From Sporosarcina sp. E16_8 (lineage in GTDB: Bacteria; Bacillota; Bacilli; Bacillales_A; Planococcaceae), in contig NZ_JADPRZ010000004.1 in the NCBI RefSeq assembly GCF_017347095.1, forward strand, positions 124,001 to 188,000: a stretch of 64,000 nucleotides of DNA, given 5' to 3'. A program made the translations under genes and the position numbers. The notes beneath the pieces were generated by a model, which did no database searches, was not told the origin of the DNA, and saw only the letters and a program-made list of their open reading frames with translations. Below, one piece after another: positions 50,761 to 58,400 of this stretch. Numbering within the stretch: the stretch's first letter is position 1; every line of letters begins with the position of its first letter.

Positions 50761-51930
50761 TTGAAGATTGAACCTTCGTTAAAAATGTCCATTTTTGCAC
50801 CTGCCATTTTCGGAGATTTAAAAGTAGCAGCCGAAGTGAAAAAAGCGACGGGCGCTGAAGTCTATGATTTAAGTCTCGGCAGTCCGGATCTTCCCCCTGA
50901 CGAAAAAGTGAGGCGTGTGTTATCAGAACAGAGCGCTCTAGCGAATACATACGGTTATACACTTGGCGGCACAAGACAGTTTAACGAAGCTGTCGCGAAT
51001 TATTATGAACGACGTTCCGGTGTTACGCTCAATCCTGAAACGGAAATAATTCAAACAATGGGTTCTCAAGAAGGACTTGTCCATCTGCCGCTCGCTTTTT
51101 GCAATGAAGGAGACTTTGTGTTGACAACGAATCCTGCATACGTTGCATATGAAGCGGGTATTAAGCTTGCGGGTGCAGTTCCTTATGAGATGCCATTGCT
51201 GGCGAAAAATGGATTTTTACCAGACTTGGATGTGATTCCTGAAGAGGTTGCAAAAAACGCTAAATTACTTATTTTGAATTTACCGGGAAATCCGGTACCA
51301 GCGATGCCGAACCCAGTATTTTTTGAAAAGGTAGTAGCCTTCGCCAAGAAATATAATGTCATCGTGCTCCATGACGCGGCCTATTCCGAATACTATTTCA
51401 CAGGTGATTCTCCAATCAGTTTCCTATCGACACCTGGTGCAATGGAAGTCGGGATGGAGATTAATTCATTATCCAAAAGTTTTAGCCTAGCAGGTGCCCG
51501 CATCGCTTATGTTGCTGGTAATGCCGAGGTAGTTCACATTTTAAGGCAGCTTAAATCGAATTTGGATTATGGAACGTTCGGTCCTATTCAGGACGCGGCT
51601 GTCATCGCACTCGATAATGCGGAAGAGATTACGGATCGTCTGCGGGTAGAGTTTTCTGCGCGCCATAGTGTGTTAATGAAAGGTATGGAAGAGATTGGGT
51701 GGTCGGCCACTCCTTCAAGCGGCGGCATGTTTGTATGGGCAAAATATCCGTATGACATGGATGATAAGGAATTTGTGTTTAAAGTAATCGAGCAATGCGG
51801 TGTTGTCATGGTTCCGGGTAGTATCTTTGGTTCTGAAGGTTCCGGGTTCGTCCGGTTGGCGCTCGTTCAGAAAGTGGAGGTACTGCAAAAAGCCGTCGAC
51901 CGATTGCGGGATTTAGTAATTACTAGATGA
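50761..51930 (+). CDS. PLP-dependent class I/II aminotransferase
   Basis: This fold-type I aminotransferase is 389 aa. PLP contacts are visible in TMGSQEGLVHLPLAF, LPGNPVPAMPNP and VLHDAAYSEYYF. The Schiff-base Lys lies in SLSKSFSLAGARIAYVAG, and the substrate Arg near GFVRLALV. The overall pattern is close to LL-diaminopimelate aminotransferase-like enzymes. TTG 50761 is taken as start (AAAGGAG upstream); the frame is open to 50707. Its position near the lysine-catabolic genes makes 2-aminoadipate a possible substrate, but that is conjecture. Confidence 0.8.
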   Translation: MKIEPSLKMSIFAPAIFGDLKVAAEVKKATGAEVYDLSLGSPDLPPDEKVRRVLSEQSALANTYGYTLGGTRQFNEAVANYYERRSGVTLNPETEIIQTMGSQEGLVHLPLAFCNEGDFVLTTNPAYVAYEAGIKLAGAVPYEMPLLAKNGFLPDLDVIPEEVAKNAKLLILNLPGNPVPAMPNPVFFEKVVAFAKKYNVIVLHDAAYSEYYFTGDSPISFLSTPGAMEVGMEINSLSKSFSLAGARIAYVAGNAEVVHILRQLKSNLDYGTFGPIQDAAVIALDNAEEITDRLRVEFSARHSVLMKGMEEIGWSATPSSGGMFVWAKYPYDMDDKEFVFKVIEQCGVVMVPGSIFGSEGSGFVRLALVQKVEVLQKAVDRLRDLVITR

Positions 51931-51967
51931 AGTAAATTAGAGTTACGAAAATAGAATTAGAAAGAAA

Positions 51968-52002
51968 AAAAAGAGCGTTCTTTAAATAGATACGCTCTTT
52001 TT
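51968..52002 (+). terminator. Terminator of the aminotransferase gene
   Basis: AAAAAGAGCGT (51968-51978) and ACGCTCTTTTT (51992-52002) form an 11-bp stem ending in five T. Confidence 0.9.
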
Positions 52003-52090
52003 GGGGTGATAAAACACGTTTTTATTAAAGAGAAGTATAATTCATTGTTGAGGTGGAGATGTTGTTTATTGGTTTAGTTAAACGGTTTTA

Positions 52091-52145
52091 TCAACATTGT
52101 AAATACCGAACTTAATAAATTTAATATCGGTATTGATAATGTTGA
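52091..52145. promoter_or_regulatory. 19-bp-arm inverted repeat upstream of the DUF2089 operon
   Basis: The arms at 52091-52109 and 52127-52145 (TCAACATT...AATACCGA and TCGGTATT...AATGTTGA) match at 16 of 19 positions around a 17-bp AT-rich centre. This is a candidate operator, possibly for the DUF2089 protein itself. Confidence 0.55.
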
Positions 52146-52195
52146 TTATTTACGATACGATGTATACAAATGAGAGGAGGGAACTAAATTTAATT

Positions 52196-52561
52196 ATGGC
52201 CTATCAAGTTATTAGTCACTGTCCTGTTTGTAGTGAAACACTAAAAATTACGAAGTTACATTGCTCTCACTGTCACACAACCATCGAAAATGAATTCGAA
52301 TTATCCAAATTGGCATCCCTGTCGAATGATCAACTTCGCTTCGTTGAAGTTTTTCTAATGTGTAGGGGAAACATTAAAGAAGTTGAAAAAGAACTGGGGA
52401 TTTCCTATCCTACGGTTCGTGGCAAATTAAATGAAGTTGTTAGCTCCCTAGGATTTGAAACGAAGAAGAAAAACGTGGTAGATGAGAAAAAGGTAGTTGA
52501 AATGTTGGAAAGTGGAGAAATTTCTGCGGAAGAAGCCATCAGGTTATTAAAAGACGAATAG
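52196..52561 (+). CDS. DUF2089-type zinc-ribbon/helix-turn-helix protein
   Basis: This is a 121-aa protein. The N-terminal zinc ribbon has CPVC and CSHC pairs (residues 9-12 and 24-27). A helix-turn-helix-like segment follows: RFVEVFLMCRGNIKEVEKEL, then GISYPTVRGKLNEVV. A C-terminal SHOCT-like helix (KVVEMLESGEISAEEAIRLL) recurs at the start of the next protein. ATG 52196 stands 14 nt after GGAGG, a rather long gap. Probably a small DNA-binding regulator; its targets are unknown. It is the first gene of a three-gene operon reminiscent of part of the yvl group in Bacillus. Confidence 0.8.
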   Translation: MAYQVISHCPVCSETLKITKLHCSHCHTTIENEFELSKLASLSNDQLRFVEVFLMCRGNIKEVEKELGISYPTVRGKLNEVVSSLGFETKKKNVVDEKKVVEMLESGEISAEEAIRLLKDE

Positions 52562-52573
52562 GAGGAACCAGCT

Positions 52574-52960
52574 TTGAGTATAGAAATTGAAAAAATAATA
52601 ACGATGGTACAAGAGGGGAAAGTTGATGCAACAAAAGCATCAGAATTGATCCAAGTATTGAAAGATCGGGAATCGGGGAGTAATCTTTCTTCCAAATCAC
52701 CTGTATATGCTGATAAAATGCTGAAAATCCGTATTGTATCTGCGGAAAACGATAATGTTTCAGTCAATGTGCCGATTAAGCTTGTGAAAGTCGTTTTGTT
52801 AGCTGGACATAACATCGCTGCTAGTATCCCGCAATCGGAAAAGTATGTAAAAGATATCGACATCGGCTTACTTATAGAGGCGATTGAGAATGAATTGGAC
52901 GGTCAAATTGTAGATATTAAATCTGCGAATGGCGATACAATTTCAGTCGCGATTGAATAG
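52574..52960 (+). CDS. SHOCT-like domain protein
   Basis: This is a 128-aa soluble protein starting at TTG 52574 behind AGGAGGAACC. The N-terminal helix (KIITMVQEGKVDATKASELI) matches the SHOCT-like motif that ends the previous protein. The rest (about residues 45-128) contains KMLKIRIVSAENDNVSVNVP and SANGDTISVAI, resembling the beta-rich repeat used in YvlB-like proteins. The function is unknown. The ninety-residue C-terminal region shares its ending with the next protein (KAQDGTEVIIKL there), suggesting they pack together or arose by duplication. Confidence 0.7.
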   Translation: MSIEIEKIITMVQEGKVDATKASELIQVLKDRESGSNLSSKSPVYADKMLKIRIVSAENDNVSVNVPIKLVKVVLLAGHNIAASIPQSEKYVKDIDIGLLIEAIENELDGQIVDIKSANGDTISVAIE

Positions 52961-52969
52961 GGTGACAGT

Positions 52970-53251
52970 ATGCTAAACGTCAAGGTGAAAGCGGGAGCAG
53001 TACGGCTCTCCATTCCAGTTCCTTATGTGCTTCTCAACATAGGTATTGCTATAGTTTCTTCAGAACTCATCAATCGACTTGTTAATAAGTGGGTGAAGAA
53101 ATCGATGAAGGAAAAAGAAATGTCATTTACAATACCGCTCTTTAATAAAAAGGAGCTCAAGGGAATTATCAAAGAATTGAAAGGGCATAAAAAACTGGAG
53201 TTAGTAAATGTCAAAGCACAGGATGGCACGGAAGTTATTATTAAGTTATAA
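52970..53251 (+). CDS. Small membrane-anchored protein of the DUF2089 operon
   Basis: This is a 93-aa protein with one hydrophobic segment (about residues 14-34, IPVPYVLLNIGIAIVSSELI), followed by a basic stretch and a cytoplasmic-type tail. It starts 10 bp after the preceding gene. The tail ending LVNVKAQDGTEVIIKL resembles the end of the upstream SHOCT-like protein. No family is recognised. Its place in the operon suggests a membrane partner for the soluble protein. Confidence 0.65.
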   Translation: MLNVKVKAGAVRLSIPVPYVLLNIGIAIVSSELINRLVNKWVKKSMKEKEMSFTIPLFNKKELKGIIKELKGHKKLELVNVKAQDGTEVIIKL

Positions 53252-53352
53252 GTTGCTTGATAAGCTAAATGTACTGTCCAACTGATAAGTGAAGTTGAAA
53301 CGCCTCTGTTGTCCACAAGTACGAGTTATTCAAGTAATCTATATACCTTTAG

Positions 53353-53424
53353 ACCACTGTCTAATTCCTTAAGTTCTGTCTAACCCGAGAACTTGAATGG
53401 TCTTCTCAGCGGTCTTTTTATCGT
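53353..53424 (+). terminator. Probable terminator region after the DUF2089 operon
   Basis: AGACCA with AAGTTC (near 53377) can pair with GAACTT and TGGTCT (near 53399) in a broken hairpin; GCGGTCTTTTT follows. The structure is imperfect, so confidence is modest. Confidence 0.45.
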
Positions 53425-53501
53425 GGAAATTAACCGTAAGATTTATATATTTCGGGCAACAAAACGAAGTTTGTTGATATTGGGTTTACATACATCTACT
53501 A

Positions 53502-53515
53502 TGATAAGCTTATCA
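53502..53515. promoter_or_regulatory. Perfect palindrome upstream of the ABC exporter
   Basis: TGATAAGCTTATCA is a 14-bp perfect palindrome located 33 bp before the exporter start. It overlaps a TATGAT that could be the -10. It is a candidate operator; chance is possible because it is AT-rich. Confidence 0.4.
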
Positions 53516-53547
53516 AATAAAGATTCAGCGGAATGGAGTTAAAAACT

Positions 53548-55281
53548 ATGGATAAGAAAAAAGTCGGCTTGAAGCCGTTTTTCTCTCTCATTTTATCAAC
53601 AGGAATCCCAAAACTAGCTTTAGCAGTTGGTTTGACAGCAGGTGTGTTGACAACACTTGCAGGTTTGGTTGTCCCTTTGCTAACGAAAAATTTAGTGGAT
53701 GGGTTTTCAGTTGCCTCACTTAGCGTCCCGATAATGATTGCTATTGGGGTAGCGTTTATTGTTCAAGCAGTAATTGATGGGGTATCCATTTATTTACTGA
53801 GTTATGTAGGACAAAAAGTAGTTGCGAGATTACGCGAACGCATGTGGACAAAGCTAATACGTTTGCCTGTCAGTCACTTTGACAAGGAATCTAGCGGTGA
53901 AACGGTGAGCCGTGTCATCAATGATACGGGAATCGTGAAAGAATTGATTACACAACATTTCCCGCAGTTCATTACGGGCATCATTTCGATTATAGGTGCG
54001 GTGACGATTCTGCTTATCATGGATTGGAAAATGACACTTATCATGTTGATTGCGGTTCCGATTACAGTGGGAATCATGATTCCACTTGGCACCAAAATGG
54101 CGAAGATTTCGCGTGGACTACAAGATGAAACAGCTATATTCACAGGCAATATTCAACAAACACTAGGCGAGATCCGCTTGATGAAAGCTTCTAATGCCGA
54201 ACAGAATGAAGAGGCGAGTGGAAAAGCTGGAATTGGAAAATTACTTGGTTTTGGCTTGAAAGAAGCTCGTATAACTGCACTGATTGCTCCCTTTATGTAT
54301 CTAGTTGTTATGGTGGTCATCGTGATGATCATCGGATATGGCGGTATGCGTGTTGCGAACGGCACAATGTCGACGGGTTCACTTGTTGCATTCCTACTGT
54401 ATCTATTCCAAATTATTTTTCCAATTACATCATTTGCAATGTTCTTCACACAATTGCAGAAAGCGAAAGGCGCAACAGAGCGTATTATCGATATTTTAGA
54501 ATTGCCATTGGAAGAAGGACAAGATGGCTTGGTGATGGATATTGCGAACAAACCAATTCAAGTTGTGGACGTGTCGTTTGCTTATGAAGACGATGAACCG
54601 GTAATCGGCAACGTGAGCTTTGAGGCCCAGCCTGGTGAAATGATAGCATTCGCCGGACCGAGTGGTGGTGGGAAAACGACTATGTTCGGATTACTTGAGC
54701 GTTTTTACGAACCGACAGCCGGTGAAATTCAAATCGGCGGCACACGAATAAAAGAGTTGTCGATGGCGTCGTGGCGCAGTCAGATCGGTTACGTTTCACA
54801 AGAGAGTGCCATGATGGCAGGGACAATACGTGAAAACTTATGTTACGGATTAGAAAATGGGGAAAGTATTCCGGATCAAAGGCTTTGGGAAGTTGCTGAA
54901 ATGGCGTATGCCGACGAATTTGTTAAAACATTTTCGAAAGGCTTGGACACCGAAGTTGGAGAACGAGGTGTAAAACTTTCTGGAGGGCAAAGGCAGCGTA
55001 TCGCCATCGCTCGTGCTTTTTTACGAGATCCAAAAATATTGATGATGGACGAAGCAACCGCAAGCCTAGATAGCCAATCGGAAGGCGTCGTTCAAGATGC
55101 GCTGACACGATTGATGGAAGGGCGCACAACGTTCGTCATTGCCCACAGATTATCCACAATTGTCGATGCAGATAAAATCATTTTCATTGAAAATGGGCAG
55201 GTTACAGGTAGTGGAACGCATAAAGAATTGATACAATCACATGCGTTGTATCGTGAATTTGCCGAACAGCAATTGGCGTAG
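53548..55281 (+). CDS. ABC multidrug exporter half-transporter (BmrA/LmrA-like)
   Basis: This homodimeric-type ABC exporter has a membrane domain and ATPase fused in 577 aa. Six hydrophobic helices lie in residues 15-310, including FDKESSGETVSRVINDTGIV in an intracellular loop. The ATPase has Walker A GPSGGGKTT, the Q loop YVSQESAMMAGTIRENL, signature LSGGQRQR, Walker B ILMMDEATASLD and the H-loop VIAHRLSTI. ATG 53548 is preferred (TGGAG upstream); ATG 53533 is in frame. Relatives export drugs or lipids; the substrate is unknown. Confidence 0.9.
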   Translation: MDKKKVGLKPFFSLILSTGIPKLALAVGLTAGVLTTLAGLVVPLLTKNLVDGFSVASLSVPIMIAIGVAFIVQAVIDGVSIYLLSYVGQKVVARLRERMWTKLIRLPVSHFDKESSGETVSRVINDTGIVKELITQHFPQFITGIISIIGAVTILLIMDWKMTLIMLIAVPITVGIMIPLGTKMAKISRGLQDETAIFTGNIQQTLGEIRLMKASNAEQNEEASGKAGIGKLLGFGLKEARITALIAPFMYLVVMVVIVMIIGYGGMRVANGTMSTGSLVAFLLYLFQIIFPITSFAMFFTQLQKAKGATERIIDILELPLEEGQDGLVMDIANKPIQVVDVSFAYEDDEPVIGNVSFEAQPGEMIAFAGPSGGGKTTMFGLLERFYEPTAGEIQIGGTRIKELSMASWRSQIGYVSQESAMMAGTIRENLCYGLENGESIPDQRLWEVAEMAYADEFVKTFSKGLDTEVGERGVKLSGGQRQRIAIARAFLRDPKILMMDEATASLDSQSEGVVQDALTRLMEGRTTFVIAHRLSTIVDADKIIFIENGQVTGSGTHKELIQSHALYREFAEQQLA

Positions 55282-55313
55282 GGGAAAAAACCCCTTATGC
55301 CGCTAATAAACAA

Positions 55314-55366
55314 GGTGTTGTCCACAAGTCAAAACGTTAACGACTAATCGGACAACACCCTTTTTT
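55314..55366 (+). terminator. Terminator of the ABC exporter gene
   Basis: GGTGTTGTCC (55314-55323) and GGACAACACC (55350-55359) form a 10-bp stem, followed by CTTTTTTG. A small GGGG/CCCC hairpin precedes it at 55281-55294. Confidence 0.85.
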
Positions 55367-55395
55367 GTTAGGGTTATTATGTGGGAATTGTCTAG

Positions 55396-55424
55396 GTGAC
55401 TGACGCATGGATTTGTGTTATACT
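55396..55424 (+). promoter_or_regulatory. Promoter of the ABC-F leader
   Basis: GTGACT (55396-55401), a 17-bp spacer and TATACT (55419-55424). Transcription would start near 55431, just before the leader-peptide ribosome binding site. Confidence 0.55.
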
Positions 55425-55454
55425 ATTCTTACTATTAGTGAGCGGAGGTGAGGA

Positions 55455-55577
55455 ATGATGTTAGACACGGTGTATGCACGTGAAGTTTTATTGGAATACT
55501 TAGCCACTTCATGTGCGATTACTCATGAAATTGCAGTCAACGGGACTAGTCTGTCCTTTTGTAGACAATTTCAGTAA
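55455..55577 (+). CDS. 40-aa leader peptide upstream of the ABC-F gene
   Basis: ATG 55455 follows a strong GGAGGTGAGG and opens a 40-codon frame beginning MMLDTVYAREVLLEYLATSC and ending SLSFCRQFQ. Its last third and stop codon lie inside a long stem (GATTACT-cat-GAAATTG, 55517-55533, with CAATTTCAGTAATC, 55566-55579). A terminator follows 47 bp later. Drug-stalled ribosomes on such leader peptides are a known way of inducing resistance ABC-F genes. Function here is inferred. Confidence 0.65.
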   Translation: MMLDTVYAREVLLEYLATSCAITHEIAVNGTSLSFCRQFQ

Positions 55578-55649
55578 TCACACAGCTGTTTAGCATGCAT
55601 TCCTTACGATAATTATTTTGGGGAAGATCGCTTACACGCGGTCTTTTTT
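55517..55649 (+). promoter_or_regulatory. Attenuator structures of the ABC-F leader
   Basis: A 14-bp stem with a 3-nt bulge (55517-55579) overlaps the end of the leader peptide. Downstream, AAGATCGC (55624-55631) and GCGGTCTT (55638-55645) form an intrinsic terminator with six T (55644-55649), 77 bp before the ABC-F start. Between the terminator and the gene lies a fragment of the dispersed repeat family (GTCTAGACTCAGGGCGCC near 55653). Confidence 0.7.
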
Positions 55650-55726
55650 GTTGTCTAGACTCAGGGCGCCCAGCGCTTTTCGTAAGATGCTTCCAGTTGT
55701 GAAAACAGGACGAGGGGAAGCGGAAA

Positions 55727-57601
55727 ATGATGATATGTACAGTTCAACAAATAAGCAAAATGCTCGGTGGGAATATGATTTTTGAGAATCTTTCTTTGGA
55801 CATTAAAACAGGTGATAAATTAGGTGTTGTCGGACGGAACGGTAGTGGGAAAACAACGTTATTTAAGTTGATTTCGGGAGCGGAGCAACCTGACAGTGGG
55901 GCAATTCATTTTAAAAAGGGTACAAAGATAGGCTATTTAGCGCAAATCCCTTTATATGAAAAAGAAACGACCGGTTATGATGTGCTCAACAGTGCATTTG
56001 TAGAACTAAAAGAAATGCAGGCAAAAATGTCGGAGTTAGAAGCAGAGCTAGCCAATGCCGGAAACACGGACATGGATAAGTTGCTTCGGGTATACGGAGA
56101 TTTACAGGAGGAATTCGCCAATCGTGAGGGCTATGCCGTAGACTCGGAAATTGAGAAAGTCATCAATGGATTGCAACTGAAATCATTCGTCGGACGTTCT
56201 TTTGGGCAATTGAGCGGTGGCGAACAGACGAAGATAATGCTAGGGAAGCTATTATTGACGAAACCTGATTTGCTGTTATTGGATGAACCGACGAATCATT
56301 TGGACTTATTTGCAGTTGAATGGCTGGAAGCATATTTAACGGATTACTCAGGAACAGTTGTCATCATTTCGCATGACCGTTACTTTTTGGATTGTGTTGT
56401 AAAGAAGGTTGCGGATCTTGAAGAAGGGGATATTCATCTTTATTACGGGAATTATTCCGCCTTTATTCTAGAAAAAGAAGAGCGTCTTATGAGGGAGTTT
56501 CAGGATTACGAAGAGCAACAAAAGAAGATTAAAAAAATGAAAGAGGCCATTAAACGGCTCCACCAATGGGCGAATGAAGCCAATCCTCCAAATCCAGGAC
56601 TCCACCGGCAAGCGCGCAATATGGAACGGGCGCTAGAGCGGATGGAAAAAGTAAGGAAGCCACTTATCGATCCGAAGAAAATGACTTTGTCGTTTGAAGC
56701 TGCGCCACGCAGTGGTAAGGAAGTCGTTGTAATGGAAGGAATCACGAAATCATTTGGGCAGCAGGAGCTATTGAAGGGTGCGGACTTCCATGTGTATTGG
56801 AAGGATCGGACAGCGATTGTCGGTCGGAATGGATGCGGAAAATCAACCGTACTGAAAATTATTTTAGGCGAGCTTCCGATTGATGCTGGATTGAGTAAAG
56901 TAGGAAGTAACGTGAAGATTGGGTTCTTGTCACAGCATTTTAAAATCAAGGACCCGAAGGCGCGTCTGATAGACGTCTTTCGTGATGAAGTAAATGTTGC
57001 TGAAGGGGAAGCTCGACATATATTAGCGAAGTTTATGTTTTACGGTCCAGATGTATTTATGCGAATTGGAGACCTAAGTGGCGGAGAGCGGATGCGGCTC
57101 CGTTTGGCACAACTGATGTACCAGGATGTTAATTTCTTAGTGCTTGATGAGCCAACAAATCATTTGGATATTGAGTCACGTGAAGTGCTTGAAGAGGCGC
57201 TGGAAGACTTTACGGGCACGATCGTCGCCGTTTCACATGACCGTTATTTCTTGAATAAACTATTCTCCCGTACTGCATGGTTGGAAGACGGACTCATGAC
57301 GACATTTGACGGACCATATAATTGGGCACGTGAGAAGTGGCAGGAGCTTCAAATCCGCATCGTAGTTGAAGTGCCCGAACCTATCGCAGTAAAAAAGCCG
57401 AAGATAGAAAAAGCGGAAAAAAAGATAGCTATAAACACAGAACTAGAAATAGCGAGACTTGAACAAATAATCGCCGCTCTGGAAAAAGAAGCGGAAGATG
57501 AAATGGATTGGGTGAAGTATGAATCATTCATAGCGGAAGTTACCGTGATGAAACAAGAGCTAGAGTCTATCTATGAAATGTGGATGAGTGAAGTGGAATA
57601 G
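55727..57601 (+). CDS. ABC-F family ATPase (candidate ribosome protection protein)
   Basis: This cytosolic protein has two ATPase domains and no membrane segments; 624 aa. Domain 1 has Walker A GRNGSGKTT, LSGGEQTK and LLLLDEPTNHLD. The interdomain linker (about residues 245-320, rich in Lys/Glu and containing RLHQWANEANPPNPGLHRQA) is the arm that reaches the ribosome in this family. Domain 2 has GRNGCGKST, LSGGERMR and FLVLDEPTNHLD. A C-terminal coiled coil (EIARLEQIIAALEKEAEDEM) ends it. The leader-peptide attenuator upstream points to an antibiotic-resistance type rather than a housekeeping member; the drug class is unknown. Confidence 0.88.
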   Translation: MMICTVQQISKMLGGNMIFENLSLDIKTGDKLGVVGRNGSGKTTLFKLISGAEQPDSGAIHFKKGTKIGYLAQIPLYEKETTGYDVLNSAFVELKEMQAKMSELEAELANAGNTDMDKLLRVYGDLQEEFANREGYAVDSEIEKVINGLQLKSFVGRSFGQLSGGEQTKIMLGKLLLTKPDLLLLDEPTNHLDLFAVEWLEAYLTDYSGTVVIISHDRYFLDCVVKKVADLEEGDIHLYYGNYSAFILEKEERLMREFQDYEEQQKKIKKMKEAIKRLHQWANEANPPNPGLHRQARNMERALERMEKVRKPLIDPKKMTLSFEAAPRSGKEVVVMEGITKSFGQQELLKGADFHVYWKDRTAIVGRNGCGKSTVLKIILGELPIDAGLSKVGSNVKIGFLSQHFKIKDPKARLIDVFRDEVNVAEGEARHILAKFMFYGPDVFMRIGDLSGGERMRLRLAQLMYQDVNFLVLDEPTNHLDIESREVLEEALEDFTGTIVAVSHDRYFLNKLFSRTAWLEDGLMTTFDGPYNWAREKWQELQIRIVVEVPEPIAVKKPKIEKAEKKIAINTELEIARLEQIIAALEKEAEDEMDWVKYESFIAEVTVMKQELESIYEMWMSEVE

Positions 57602-57615
57602 GGAACTAAGTACAC

Positions 57616-57651
57616 AGTCTGAGAGGGAGTAATCCTTTCTTAGACTTTTTT
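57616..57651 (+). terminator. Terminator of the ABC-F gene
   Basis: AGTCT-G-AGA (57616-57624) pairs with TCT-T-AGACT (57638-57646), with an inner GGA/TCC helix, followed by five or six T. Confidence 0.88.
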
Positions 57652-57706
57652 ATCCGGAAGAAAAACCTTGCATAATACGAGTAGCCGGAGTAATATAGTG
57701 ACTAGA

Positions 57707-57729
57707 TGACCGAAAGCGTTTCGTGGTCA
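57707..57729. promoter_or_regulatory. TetR operator copy 1 (regulator promoter)
   Basis: TGACC-N13-GGTCA, with an inner perfect palindrome CGAAAGCGTTTCG. It lies 33 bp before the regulator start and is matched by the site at 58354. Confidence 0.65.
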
Positions 57730-57761
57730 ATCGGATGATCCATTCAAAGTGAGGTGGAGAA

Positions 57762-58331
57762 ATGGACCGCAGGCAGGAAATTTTGGAGGCAGCTGAAAAA
57801 TCATTTTCGTTGTTCGGATATAAAGCAACAACGATGGACCAGGTCGCGAAAATTGCGAATGTGGGCAAAGGAACAATCTATACGTTTTTCGCCAATAAAG
57901 AAGAACTGTTTAATGCCATTGTGTTAAAAATGATTAACGAAATGCGGGCGGAGGCGGATGCTGTTTCTGTTGAAGGTGCGCCATTCGAACAAAATGCGCA
58001 TGCCAGGCTGATGCAAATGCTCAAATTCCGTGGAACGCATCAATTGTATGCTAAGTTAATTGATGAAGAAAAAGAACTGCGTACACCTGCTGTAGGTGAA
58101 GTGCTACAGGCAATTGAAAAAGAAATCATTTTTTATGTAAAAGAGAAGATAGAAAAGGGAATTGCCAAAGGTGAAGTATTTCCCTGTGATACAGAACTTG
58201 TCGCATATATATTATTTAAGGCATATCTCGCACTTGTCTCAGACTGGGGTAAAACCCACGATGAAGAGCTATCGGAAGAGCGTATCGCTGCGTTGTTAAA
58301 GGGGACCATTTTTAAAAGTCTCTTAATTTGA
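57762..58331 (+). CDS. TetR/AcrR-family regulator of the YhgE-like gene
   Basis: This regulator is 189 aa. The N-terminal helix-turn-helix runs RRQEILEAAEKSFSLFGYKA, then TTMDQVAKIANVGKGTIYTFFANKEELF. The C-terminal ligand-binding half is helical. AGGTGGAG precedes the ATG. It lies 69 bp upstream of the YhgE-like gene in the same direction. A shared TGACC-N13-GGTCA site occurs before both genes, predicting autoregulation and control of the neighbour. Confidence 0.88.
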   Translation: MDRRQEILEAAEKSFSLFGYKATTMDQVAKIANVGKGTIYTFFANKEELFNAIVLKMINEMRAEADAVSVEGAPFEQNAHARLMQMLKFRGTHQLYAKLIDEEKELRTPAVGEVLQAIEKEIIFYVKEKIEKGIAKGEVFPCDTELVAYILFKAYLALVSDWGKTHDEELSEERIAALLKGTIFKSLLI

Positions 58332-58353
58332 GGCTTCATTTTTTATTCTGAAT

Positions 58354-58376
58354 TGACCGTTTGAGTGAATTGGTCA
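58354..58376. promoter_or_regulatory. TetR operator copy 2 (YhgE-like gene promoter)
   Basis: TGACC (58354-58358), 13 bp and GGTCA (58372-58376), extended to TTGACC/GGTCAA. Spacing and arms are the same as the site at 57707. Confidence 0.65.
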
Positions 58377-58400
58377 ACCAGTATTGGAGGAAATAGATAG

